Origin: Lachnospiraceae bacterium
GTDB lineage: Bacteria; Bacillota_A; Clostridia; Lachnospirales; Lachnospiraceae
Length of the DNA stretch: 45,482 nt
Direction of reading: 5' to 3'
Assembly: GCA_028694115.1 (NCBI GenBank)
Contig: JAQUUB010000030.1
Span: 1-45,482 of the forward strand
Shown: positions 22,208-32,592 of the stretch, one piece after another
Numbering within the stretch: the first letter of the stretch is position 1
Layout of the letters: every line of letters begins with the position of its first letter
Notes under the pieces: generated by a model
Databases searched by the model: none
Told to the model about the DNA's origin: nothing
The model's input: the letters and a program-made list of their open reading frames with translations, nothing else
Program-made: the position numbers and the translations under genes

Positions 22208-24004
22208 TTAGGGTGTCCCTATCTGCAGATCAGACAGGATAGATTGTGTAATATCAGATGCATTTCCACCGGTAGCATTTTGATTACCCTGAATGTTTGT
22301 GGCGAAATAGTAGGTTTGTCCGGATTTTTCAATATAGCCAATGAACCATCCATTGATATCTTGTCCGTTGATTCTTCCAGTGCCGGTTTTCCCGTACATG
22401 GTGTTCACAGAATCGGAAGCTAGAAGAATGGACTGTTTGATGGAAGCTGTATTGTGTTCATCTGCAGACAGTTGATTACGATTCAGCTTGATCAATAGTT
22501 CTACTTGTTCAATTGGAGAAATTTTCAAAGAGGATTCCATCCAGTAATCGGTCTTCGCAGATAAATTTTTATTTCCATAATCGATTTGATTCAAGTAGTT
22601 TTGCACATTTGTTAATCCGATGGATTGCTCTATTCTATCAAAATACCAGTTTACAGAGTTTTGCATAGCGGAATTAAGAGTATGATCAGAATTCCATGCA
22701 GAAAATGGCTGATTTGTTCCATCCCAGGATTGTGTTGAGAAATCGGGTGAGATAACACCCTGGTTTAATCCCATCAGTCCTTCATATATTTTATAGGTTG
22801 AATCAGGGGAAACTCTCATCGCAGCAAGCTCTTTATTGTAAATCTGCCAGGTATTAGAAGCTGTATCATATAAAACAAAACTGCCATGAAAGCCATCGAA
22901 ATACGTGGAGAGATCCATGTAAGTAACTTCTTTATGTGTAGTCTGAAAATCATAATATTCATGTTCTGCAGCATAAGTTGAAAAAAATGGTAAGAGGCTG
23001 GTCAGTAATCCAGTTGCTAAAACAAAAATAGATACGCTGCGCAATCTCTTTCCTCTTGTCAAAGGTTCATAAGAAACAATATTCATAATACGCCTTTTTA
23101 ACTGCGCTTTGTTTCCTCCAAGACCACTGGCAAAAGGAAAAGGTGATAACGATATTTTTTGAGCAAAATCCAACAGGGTATTTCCGTAGGATTCATAATC
23201 ATTTTCATTAAGTGTCTGCAATACAGCAGAATCACAGGCAATTTCCCGTTCAGTACGTATTTCCCCCAGCGCATACCATATGGCAGGATTGAACCAATAG
23301 AGGATACCTGCAATAGTTACGAAGAAATTTGGTATTGCATCTCTATAGCGGTAGTGCTGCAGTTCGTGCAGAAGAATGTAACGCATCTCTTTTTCATGAT
23401 AATCCGAAATTAAATGTATCGGAATATAAATTTGAGGATGTATCACACCAATGGTAATAGGTGATTTTAAAAATGCTGTACTGAAAACAGATACATTTTT
23501 TGTGATGCCCAGTGTACGTTTACATTCTTCAAAAAGCTGTTTTACCGCTTGATTTTGTAATGGAAGTGCAGCTTTTTTTATTTTGTTTCGCCGGGTTTTT
23601 GAACGAAAATACATAATCACCATTGCAATCATTCCGACCATCCATATGGAGAAGAAAAAGTATCCCAAAATAGCAGGAGAGTTTCTACTCACAGAAACAG
23701 TAAACTCATTGGCCCATCCAGTTGTATTGATCTGTGACATAGAAGGATTGAATTTTCCAAGCACTCTCGTTCCGGTTTCCGTCATGCTATTCAGACTGTC
23801 TATTAGTTGAAAACACTGTCCTATTTCTGGTAAATGAAATGGGATAAAAGGAATTGCCATGACTCCCAAAAGAAGAAACCAGAGATTGTAATGTATCCTT
23901 GCAGACAGGTGGTTCCGGAATAGATATTTTATGAGTAAAAGGACACCAACCGTCCCTGCTATAAAAATATTGCAAATAAGGAAACGGATTGCAAATTGAA
24001 ACAC
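22208..24004 (-). CDS. blaR1: BlaR1-type beta-lactam sensor and zinc protease
   Basis: This 598-residue integral membrane protein senses beta-lactams and triggers cleavage or release of BlaI. The N-terminal part has several membrane helices and an M56 metalloprotease with LLHELQHYRYRD (HExxH at 213-217) and TEREIACDSAVL. After the last helix near residue 320-340 lies an extracellular penicillin-binding sensor domain. It has the active-site STYK (402-405), SVN (450-452) and YGKTGTG (KTG at 539-541), so acylation residues are complete. It follows blaI in the same leftward operon, 1 base after its stop. No beta-lactamase or PBP2a gene is in the window, so the induced target is probably the anchored protein operon at 20655. 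Confidence 0.95.
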   Translation of the reverse strand: MFQFAIRFLICNIFIAGTVGVLLLIKYLFRNHLSARIHYNLWFLLLGVMAIPFIPFHLPEIGQCFQLIDSLNSMTETGTRVLGKFNPSMSQINTTGWANEFTVSVSRNSPAILGYFFFSIWMVGMIAMVIMYFRSKTRRNKIKKAALPLQNQAVKQLFEECKRTLGITKNVSVFSTAFLKSPITIGVIHPQIYIPIHLISDYHEKEMRYILLHELQHYRYRDAIPNFFVTIAGILYWFNPAIWYALGEIRTEREIACDSAVLQTLNENDYESYGNTLLDFAQKISLSPFPFASGLGGNKAQLKRRIMNIVSYEPLTRGKRLRSVSIFVLATGLLTSLLPFFSTYAAEHEYYDFQTTHKEVTYMDLSTYFDGFHGSFVLYDTASNTWQIYNKELAAMRVSPDSTYKIYEGLMGLNQGVISPDFSTQSWDGTNQPFSAWNSDHTLNSAMQNSVNWYFDRIEQSIGLTNVQNYLNQIDYGNKNLSAKTDYWMESSLKISPIEQVELLIKLNRNQLSADEHNTASIKQSILLASDSVNTMYGKTGTGRINGQDINGWFIGYIEKSGQTYYFATNIQGNQNATGGNASDITQSILSDLQIGTP

Positions 24005-24005
24005 A

Positions 24006-24392
24006 TTATTCGCCCCCTTTATGTGTCCTTTGTGAGAGAAGGCTGCGGAGATTATTTAACTCTTTTTCTGATAAAGTATCATCTTCTAAGTAGGCAGATA
24101 CCATACTGGAAATATCGCCATCATAGAAGCGATTTAAAAAGGATTTGCTTTCCTGTCTTACATATTCACTTTCCTGTACTAATGGTGTATACACATACAT
24201 TCGACTTTGCTTTTCATATGTGAGTGCACCTTTATCCACTAAACGCTTCACAAGTGTTTGAATCGTCTTGGGATTCCAGGTTGATGTTTTTAATAATTTT
24301 TCGGTTATATCATTTGTACTTATTGGTGCGTACTTCCATATGATTTTCATAACTTCGAATTCGGCTTCAGATATTTGTGGTAAGGCTGCCAT
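24006..24392 (-). CDS. blaI: BlaI/MecI-family repressor
   Basis: The 128-residue winged-helix repressor shows LPQISEAEFEVMKIIWKYAPISTNDI, the recognition helix NPKTIQTLVKRLVDKGAL, and the wing EKQSRMYVYTPLV, all typical of BlaI. The C-terminal dimer and cleavage region reads SFLNRFYDGDISSMVSAY, with the protease-sensitive site expected between Asn and Phe by analogy with BlaI and MecI. The start at 24392 has GGAGG upstream. Its own promoter (24438-24466) is followed by a site at 24417-24435 similar to the operator at 20566, so it controls itself and the anchored-protein operon. Confidence 0.93.
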   Translation of the reverse strand: MAALPQISEAEFEVMKIIWKYAPISTNDITEKLLKTSTWNPKTIQTLVKRLVDKGALTYEKQSRMYVYTPLVQESEYVRQESKSFLNRFYDGDISSMVSAYLEDDTLSEKELNNLRSLLSQRTHKGGE

Positions 24393-24416
24393 TTCTATAT
24401 TTCCTCCGTTCTTAAA

Positions 24417-24466
24417 TCTTACATTCGTAATAAGAATAGTATAGTACACGACAGGGAGTCTGTCAA
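24417..24466 (-). promoter_or_regulatory. blaI promoter and operator
   Basis: Minus strand TTGACA (24461-24466) and TATACT (24438-24443) are 17 bases apart, near consensus. TCTTAC with GTAATAAGA at 24417-24435 is an imperfect dyad that shares TCTTACA with the operator at 20566. Confidence 0.75.
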
Positions 24467-24626
24467 ACGCAAGGATAACGAATCTGTGGGGGTTACACTT
24501 TTGGATTCCCGCTCAGCAGGTTCTTCTATATACAATTGCTCACACGACATTTCGGCAATGTGAATACGAAGCTTGGCAATTACAGAAACGATTAATGAAC
24601 TATAAGTAAAATAAAAGAAAAAGATG
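24467..24626. other. Intergenic stretch between blaI and rclA-like promoters
   Basis: A minus-strand open frame here (24419-24637) includes IAKLRIHIAEMSCEQLY and a DSLSLRLTDSLS repeat. It has no ribosome site, runs into the blaI promoter and matches no family known to me. It is treated as non-coding or a gene remnant. Confidence 0.35.
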
Positions 24627-24693
24627 TTGACAACCATAACTGTATCTGATATTATTACAGTAATAAATGTAACTATTGTAAATACAGTTATGG
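24627..24693 (+). promoter_or_regulatory. rclA-like operon promoter with nested inverted repeats
   Basis: TTGACA (24627-24632) and TATTAT (24650-24655) are 17 bases apart. CCATAACTGTAT (24634-24645) is inverted at 24682-24693, exactly, and TTATTAC/GTAATAA (24652-24666) forms a dyad over and after the -10. The last gene of the operon is an Rrf2 regulator, the most likely ligand of these sites. Confidence 0.75.
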
Positions 24694-24702
24694 GAGGTTG
24701 CT

Positions 24703-26067
24703 ATGAACAATACAAGAAAATATGATGATATTGTTATTGGTTTTGGAAAAGGTGGCAAGACAATTGCCGGGGCACTTGCTAATGCAGGAAGAAAAGTTGC
24801 TGTGATTGAGAAATCACAGAAGATGTATGGAGGAACCTGCATCAATGTAGGGTGTATTCCTACCAAATCCCTGGTACATAGTGCAGGGATTGCAGCAGTT
24901 GGCTGCAAGGAGCAGGATTTGGCCTATCAGGCAGCTATAGAGAGAAAAGGTAAGCTGGTAGAAAAGCTGCGAGGAAAGAATTATCATAAACTGGCAGATC
25001 ATCCTAATATAAGCGTGATCGACGGTACTGCTTCCTTTGTATCTCCTTATGAGATTCAGGTGCAGACCCCAGATGAATTACTTCATCTGGAAGGGGAGCG
25101 TTTTTATATTAATACAGGATCAGCTCCATATGTTCCTCCGATTCCAGGACTGGAAGAAAATCCTTACGTATATGTCAGCGAAACACTGCTGGATTTGCAG
25201 GAGCGCCCTGAGAGAATGGTCATCATCGGCGGCGGTTATATCGGCGTAGAGTTTGCTTCTATATATAGTGATTTCGGTACAAAGGTCACTGTGGTTCAGG
25301 ATGGTGAAGTATTCCTTCCCCGTGAGGATGGGGAAATTGCAGAGGCGGTTCTGAAAACTTTGGAATCTGGGAATGTACAGGTGCTCAAGAGCGTACAGGT
25401 ACAGGAGATAAGGAAAAATCAGGGTTTTGCAGAAGTAGTTCTTAAAAGTGGGGAAGAAACAGTCGTATTGCCGGCGGAAGCTGTACTTGTGGCTACGGGA
25501 AGAAGACCAAACACGAAGGAGCTTCACCTGGAAAAAGCAGGAGTAGAGGTTGACAGGCGGGGCGGTATCATAACAGATGAAACCAGAACGACCACGGTAC
25601 CTCATATCTTCGCAATGGGTGATGTTGTGGGCGGCCTGCAATTTACGTATGTATCTCTGGATGATTACAGAATTGTCCGTTCTAAGGTACTGGGAGATGG
25701 AAGCTATACACTGAATGACAGACGTGCAGTTCCATACAGCGTATTCTTGAATCCGCCATTCTCCAGAGTAGGTATGAGTGAGAAAGAAGCTCAGGAAGCC
25801 GGTTATAAGGTGAAGATTGCCAAACTTCCGGCTGCTGCTATACCGAAGGCTCAGGTACTTGAGAAGCCAGAAGGACTTTTAAAGGCAGTTATAGATGAGA
25901 AAACCGGGAAAATCCTGGGGGCGCATCTGTTCTGCGAGGAATCCCATGAGTTAATTAATCTGGTAAAGGTGGCTATGGATGCCGAATTGCACTATACGGT
26001 ACTTCGGGATATGATTTTTACGCATCCAACTATGGGTGAGGCACTCAATGACTTATTTCAGATTTAA
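24703..26067 (+). CDS. rclA: RclA-like FAD-dependent disulfide oxidoreductase
   Basis: This 454-residue flavoprotein has IVIGFGKGGKTIAGALANAGRKVAVIE for FAD, the redox-active pair in GGTCINVGCIPTKSLVH (Cys46 and Cys51), a second nucleotide fold around VIIGGGYIGVEFASIYSDFG, and IFAMGDVVGG. The C-terminus ends HPTMGEALNDLF, as in RclA, rather than with the paired cysteines of mercuric reductase. RclA protects against reactive chlorine and reduces copper in E. coli. Here it heads an operon with a CcdA-thioredoxin fusion and an Rrf2 regulator, so a role in oxidant or metal stress is likely. GGGAGG is 6-7 bases upstream of the ATG. Confidence 0.88.
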   Translation: MNNTRKYDDIVIGFGKGGKTIAGALANAGRKVAVIEKSQKMYGGTCINVGCIPTKSLVHSAGIAAVGCKEQDLAYQAAIERKGKLVEKLRGKNYHKLADHPNISVIDGTASFVSPYEIQVQTPDELLHLEGERFYINTGSAPYVPPIPGLEENPYVYVSETLLDLQERPERMVIIGGGYIGVEFASIYSDFGTKVTVVQDGEVFLPREDGEIAEAVLKTLESGNVQVLKSVQVQEIRKNQGFAEVVLKSGEETVVLPAEAVLVATGRRPNTKELHLEKAGVEVDRRGGIITDETRTTTVPHIFAMGDVVGGLQFTYVSLDDYRIVRSKVLGDGSYTLNDRRAVPYSVFLNPPFSRVGMSEKEAQEAGYKVKIAKLPAAAIPKAQVLEKPEGLLKAVIDEKTGKILGAHLFCEESHELINLVKVAMDAELHYTVLRDMIFTHPTMGEALNDLFQI

Positions 26068-26084
26068 TTTCAGGAGGAAATTAC

Positions 26085-27422
26085 ATGGGACTATCATTAG
26101 ACGTAGGAGTACCGGTTGTAACTGTATTCCTGCAGGGGCTGCTTAGTTTTCTTTCGCCCTGTGTACTTCCGCTGCTGCCTCTTTATATAGGTTATTTATC
26201 AGGTGGAACTTATACTACAGATGAAGAAGGAAAAGTACATTATAAAAGAAGTAAGGTTGCAGCCAATACACTGTTTTTTGTTATAGGGGTCAGCTTTACC
26301 TTCTTCCTGTTGGGATTTGGTGTATCTGCACTGGGAACATTTTTTAAAGGTCATCAGATACTATTTGCCAGAATTGGCGGCATTATTGTAATACTTTTTG
26401 GATTGTACCAGCTGGGTGTATTTGGATTCTCCGCTGTTTTGGGAAAAGATCGGAGACTGCCGTTTCATCTGGATGCACTGGTTATGTCTCCAATCACTGC
26501 ACTGCTCATGGGTTTTACATTTAGTTTTGCGTGGACCCCATGTGTGGGACCTGCACTTTCCAGCGTGCTTTTGATGGCGGCCTCCGCAGGTACCAAGATG
26601 GCCGGATTTGCTTTAATTGGGGTATATACACTTGGATTTGTACTTCCGTTTCTGGCTGTGGGAATTTTCACTAGTTCGTTATTAGAGCTTTTCAAAAAGC
26701 ATAGAAATGTGGTAAAATATACTGTAAAAATAGGTGGAGTACTCATGGTTCTTATGGGAGTTATGATGTTCACTGGTAAAATGAATGCAATTACAGGATA
26801 TTTATCCAGTTTTTCAAATCCCTCTGTGACAGAACAGGCTGAGAAAACCACAGAAGAAGGTTTGGCAGATGCTGCAAAAGAGCCTGCAGAGAAATCAGAT
26901 ACAGAAAGCGGTACAAAAGATGATACTGCGGCCAAGGAGGAGAAGACAGAAGAGAAAGAGTCTAAAGAGGTGGACCTGCAGGATAGTATTGATCTTACAC
27001 TGAAGGATCAGTATGGAGAGTCGCATACCCTGTCAGACTATAAGGGAAAAACAGTAATTTTGAATTTTTGGGCTACATGGTGTCCTCCATGCCGGGCAGA
27101 AATGCCGGATATCCAGAAAATCTATGACAGTTATGAGAATTCAGGGGATGATTCGGTGGTAATCCTGGGTATTGCAGGACCTGGCCTGGGCCAGGAGCAG
27201 GATGAAGCAGGGATTACCAGCTTCCTGACGGAAAAAGGATATACGTATCCTGTTTTGATGGATACGGATGGAAGTATATTTAGCGCATACGGAATTTATT
27301 CCTATCCCACTACATTTTTCATTAATACAGATGGGAAAGTATTTGGGTATATCAGTGGTCAGATGAGTGAGGATATCCTAAAGGATGCGATTCAACAGAC
27401 GGTAGACAATAAACGAAGATAA
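26085..27422 (+). CDS. CcdA-TlpA fusion, transmembrane thiol reductant system
   Basis: The N-terminal domain (about residues 1-240) is a six-helix CcdA-type membrane protein with the redox cysteines in LLSFLSPCVLPLLPLYIGYL and FAWTPCVGPALSS. A charged, threonine/glutamate-rich linker (about 250-300) leads to an extracytoplasmic thioredoxin/TlpA domain with WATWCPPCRAEMP (active CxxC near 332-335) and SYPTTFFINTDGKVFGY. The fusion carries electrons from cytoplasmic thioredoxin to the outside, as shown for DsbD and CcdA systems. AGGAGG precedes the ATG and the gene is 17 bases after the RclA-like gene. It may keep surface proteins reduced under oxidant stress. Confidence 0.93.
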   Translation: MGLSLDVGVPVVTVFLQGLLSFLSPCVLPLLPLYIGYLSGGTYTTDEEGKVHYKRSKVAANTLFFVIGVSFTFFLLGFGVSALGTFFKGHQILFARIGGIIVILFGLYQLGVFGFSAVLGKDRRLPFHLDALVMSPITALLMGFTFSFAWTPCVGPALSSVLLMAASAGTKMAGFALIGVYTLGFVLPFLAVGIFTSSLLELFKKHRNVVKYTVKIGGVLMVLMGVMMFTGKMNAITGYLSSFSNPSVTEQAEKTTEEGLADAAKEPAEKSDTESGTKDDTAAKEEKTEEKESKEVDLQDSIDLTLKDQYGESHTLSDYKGKTVILNFWATWCPPCRAEMPDIQKIYDSYENSGDDSVVILGIAGPGLGQEQDEAGITSFLTEKGYTYPVLMDTDGSIFSAYGIYSYPTTFFINTDGKVFGYISGQMSEDILKDAIQQTVDNKRR

Positions 27423-27439
27423 GAAGAGAGGAAAGGAAA

Positions 27440-27856
27440 ATGACAAGCGAATTTTCAGTTGCTGTACATGCATTGGTTTTTCTTAATCATAAGGCAGAAG
27501 TGGTATCCAGTGAGAATCTGGCTCAGAATGTATGTACGAATGCTGCAAGAATACGTAAAGTAATGGCAAAACTAAAGAAAGCAGGACTGGTAGAGACAAA
27601 AGAAGGAATAGAAGGCGGGTACATTTTTCGACAGAACAGCCAGGATGTGAATCTCTGTATGATTGCGGAAGCACTGGAAGCAGCTTTTGTCTCGACATCC
27701 TGGAAAAGCGGAAACGTAGAGATGGATTGTCTGATTGCATCAGGCATGGCAGGAGTTCTGAGCGATGTCTATGCCGATCTGGATCGGATCTGCCATGAAA
27801 AAGTACGGGGTATTACCATTGCAGATTTAGACAGGAAAATATTTGGACAAGGATGA
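27440..27856 (+). CDS. Rrf2-family regulator
   Basis: This 138-residue winged helix protein shows FSVAVHALVFLNHKAEVVSSENLAQNVCTNAARIRKVMAKLKKAGLV and the wing KEGIEGGYIF, both standard for Rrf2. Instead of the three clustered cysteines of IscR/NsrR it has separated cysteines (about positions 32, 74, 94 and 116), so direct thiol sensing is more likely than an iron-sulfur cluster. It ends the redox operon and probably represses it through the repeats at 24634-24693. Confidence 0.9.
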   Translation: MTSEFSVAVHALVFLNHKAEVVSSENLAQNVCTNAARIRKVMAKLKKAGLVETKEGIEGGYIFRQNSQDVNLCMIAEALEAAFVSTSWKSGNVEMDCLIASGMAGVLSDVYADLDRICHEKVRGITIADLDRKIFGQG

Positions 27857-28047
27857 TAAAAGGCAGATTCTAGTACATCGTAAACTAAATAACTGCCCAG
27901 AAAGCGCAGGATAAATTTTCGAGAGTAACAATCAAAAAATGCAGGCGTAGCGGGCTACGCTGAGGCTTTTTGGCTGGTGCTATCGGAAATATAGACAAGC
28001 TTAATGTGGTAGTTATTTAGGAAACGATGTACTAGATTGCTTTTAGC
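27856..28047. repeat. Large inverted-repeat element, about 170-190 bp
   Basis: TCTAGTACATCGT (27869-27881) and CTAAATAACT (27885-27894) are inverted exactly at 28024-28036 and 28011-28020. The arms continue outward as TAAAAG with mismatches. The core holds a further hairpin, GCGTAGC (27945-27951) with GCTACGC (27954-27960), flanked by CAAAAA/TTTTTG. It contains no gene. It resembles a MITE-like insertion or a structured RNA that could also end transcription between the Rrf2 and RpiR genes. No clear target duplication is seen. Confidence 0.7.
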
Positions 28048-28076
28048 CTTCACAGGAGTAGTATGGGAGAGCAGAC

Positions 28077-28799
28077 ATGTTTGATTATAGAATTCTTCAG
28101 TCATATAATGATTTGGAAATGATGCTTTATAATTACATAATGGAGCACAAGACAGAAGTGAAATATATGACCATACGTGAATTGGCAGATGCGGTTCACG
28201 TTTCCACATCAACAGTAATTCGCTTTTGCAAAAAGACAGAATGTGAAGGCTATTCAGAATTTAAAGTAAAATTTAAACAGTTTCTTTTAGCGGGAAACAA
28301 GGATGAAGAAAGTCAGATTAAGGATACAAGAATTGATGAAATTATGTATTTTTTTCATACAGTCACATCCACACAGTATGAATTACAGATCAACCGTATT
28401 GCGAATGTGATGAAAGAAGCCAGACAATTGATTTTTATAGGGATTGGCACATCTGGAATCTTAGGAAAATATGGTGCCCGGTATTTTTCAAATATAGGAA
28501 AGTATAGTCAGTATATAGAAGATCCCTATTATCCGATTAATGTGGATATGAGTGCAACAGTCGTAATTGCATTGTCTGAATCAGGAGAAACCCAGCAAAT
28601 TCTCAAGATGGCAGAGAGATTCAAGAGACATAATGCTGTGATTTTCAGTATTACCAACGGAGAGTCATGTACATTGGCAAAATTGTCAGATTATCATCTG
28701 GCATATTTTGTGGAGCATTATCTAATGCATGAGGAATACAATATCACAACACAGGTTCCGGTGATTTATTTGCTGGAGACGATTGGAAGGCGGCTGTAG
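28077..28799 (+). CDS. MurR/RpiR-family regulator with SIS domain
   Basis: The N-terminal helix-turn-helix includes MTIRELADAVHVSTSTVIRFCKKTECEGYSEFK. The C-terminal SIS domain (about residues 95-235) binds phosphosugars, with FIGIGTSGILGKYGARYF and VVIALSESGETQQILKMAERF visible. The 240-residue length is slightly short. It lies directly upstream of the PTS and glucosidase genes in the same direction, so it likely responds to a phospho-beta-glucoside. The start at 28077 has GGGAG about 9 bases upstream. Confidence 0.92.
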   Translation: MFDYRILQSYNDLEMMLYNYIMEHKTEVKYMTIRELADAVHVSTSTVIRFCKKTECEGYSEFKVKFKQFLLAGNKDEESQIKDTRIDEIMYFFHTVTSTQYELQINRIANVMKEARQLIFIGIGTSGILGKYGARYFSNIGKYSQYIEDPYYPINVDMSATVVIALSESGETQQILKMAERFKRHNAVIFSITNGESCTLAKLSDYHLAYFVEHYLMHEEYNITTQVPVIYLLETIGRRL

Positions 28800-28815
28800 A
28801 GGCTGCCTTCTTTTT
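28787..28815 (+). terminator. Terminator after the RpiR gene
   Basis: AAGGCGGC (28787-28794) pairs with GCTGCCTT (28802-28809) with one G-U, followed by CTTTTT. It overlaps the stop codon. Confidence 0.8.
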
Positions 28816-28838
28816 GTAACAGGGCGTTTTTAGAAAGA

Positions 28839-28912
28839 AACATGTTTCATAAGTAAGCATATGTTCCTATTCCCCCAAAAAATCTGGTAATTTTTTTATA
28901 AATCCGTATAAT
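28839..28912 (+). promoter_or_regulatory. Promoter region of the beta-glucoside operon
   Basis: TATAAT at 28907-28912 is a good -10, while the -35 at the right distance (CTGGTA) is poor, suggesting need for activation. AACATG (about 28840) and CATATGTT (about 28858) form an imperfect inverted pair upstream that may bind the RpiR protein. Confidence 0.45.
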
Positions 28913-28962
28913 AAAAATAACAAAGCAACCGGTGCTGAAACAATTAGAAGGGGGTAGCGAAT

Positions 28963-32288
<3,326 letters not shown>

Positions 32289-32298
32289 AATAGATGCA

Positions 32299-32334
32299 AG
32301 GGGCACATTTCTTTATGAAATGCTGCCTCTGTTT
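32299..32334 (+). terminator. Probable terminator after the glucosidase gene
   Basis: GGGCACATTTC pairs with GAAATGCTGCCTC with one bulge and one mismatch around TTTAT, followed by TGTTTATTTG. It is moderate in strength. Confidence 0.55.
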
Positions 32335-32360
32335 ATTTGCAAAAATATTGTAACGATTCA

Positions 32361-32412
32361 GCAGGTCTGTGCATTTACTGCACGGACCATAAGAAAATGA
32401 TGCAAAATATGG
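32361..32412 (+). repeat. 52-base hairpin element, copy 1
   Basis: The core GGTCTGTGCA pairs with TGCACGGACC around a short loop, one pair being G-U, followed by an A-rich tail ending ATATGG. It matches 46 of 52 bases at 44785-44836, all six differences being transitions. It lies in the 304-base gap before the first hybrid kinase. Confidence 0.75.
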
Positions 32413-32489
32413 TTGATTTCATGTTTAAAACTAAAATTGATTCATAAATCCTTGAAAAACGCTAAAAAATGAGGATTTTACAAAAGAAC

Positions 32490-32518
32490 TTGATATTACA
32501 TCCGATAGTGAATATAAT
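32490..32518 (+). promoter_or_regulatory. Promoter of the first hybrid kinase gene
   Basis: TTGATA (32490-32495) and TATAAT (32513-32518) are 17 bases apart. It is about 75 bases upstream of the start at 32593. Confidence 0.75.
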
Positions 32519-32592
32519 ATGGGGATATGATAAAGAGAAATTCTCAAATTTATTGACTTTACAATACGATTTTGGGGAGGAAGGAGAAAATT

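Noticed and set aside
22208..24004. Penicillin-binding protein or class D beta-lactamase
   Set aside because: The STYK and KTG motifs are attached to an M56 protease with membrane helices and lie beside blaI, which identifies BlaR1.
24419..24637. Small protein upstream of blaI on the minus strand
   Set aside because: It runs through the blaI promoter, lacks a ribosome site and has repetitive low-information sequence.
24703..26067. Mercuric reductase
   Set aside because: There is no N-terminal metal-binding domain, no C-terminal cysteine pair and no merR/merT nearby; the C-terminus is RclA-like.
27869..28036. CRISPR array or attachment site
   Set aside because: There is only one inverted pair with no regularly spaced direct repeats, and no integrase gene is nearby.
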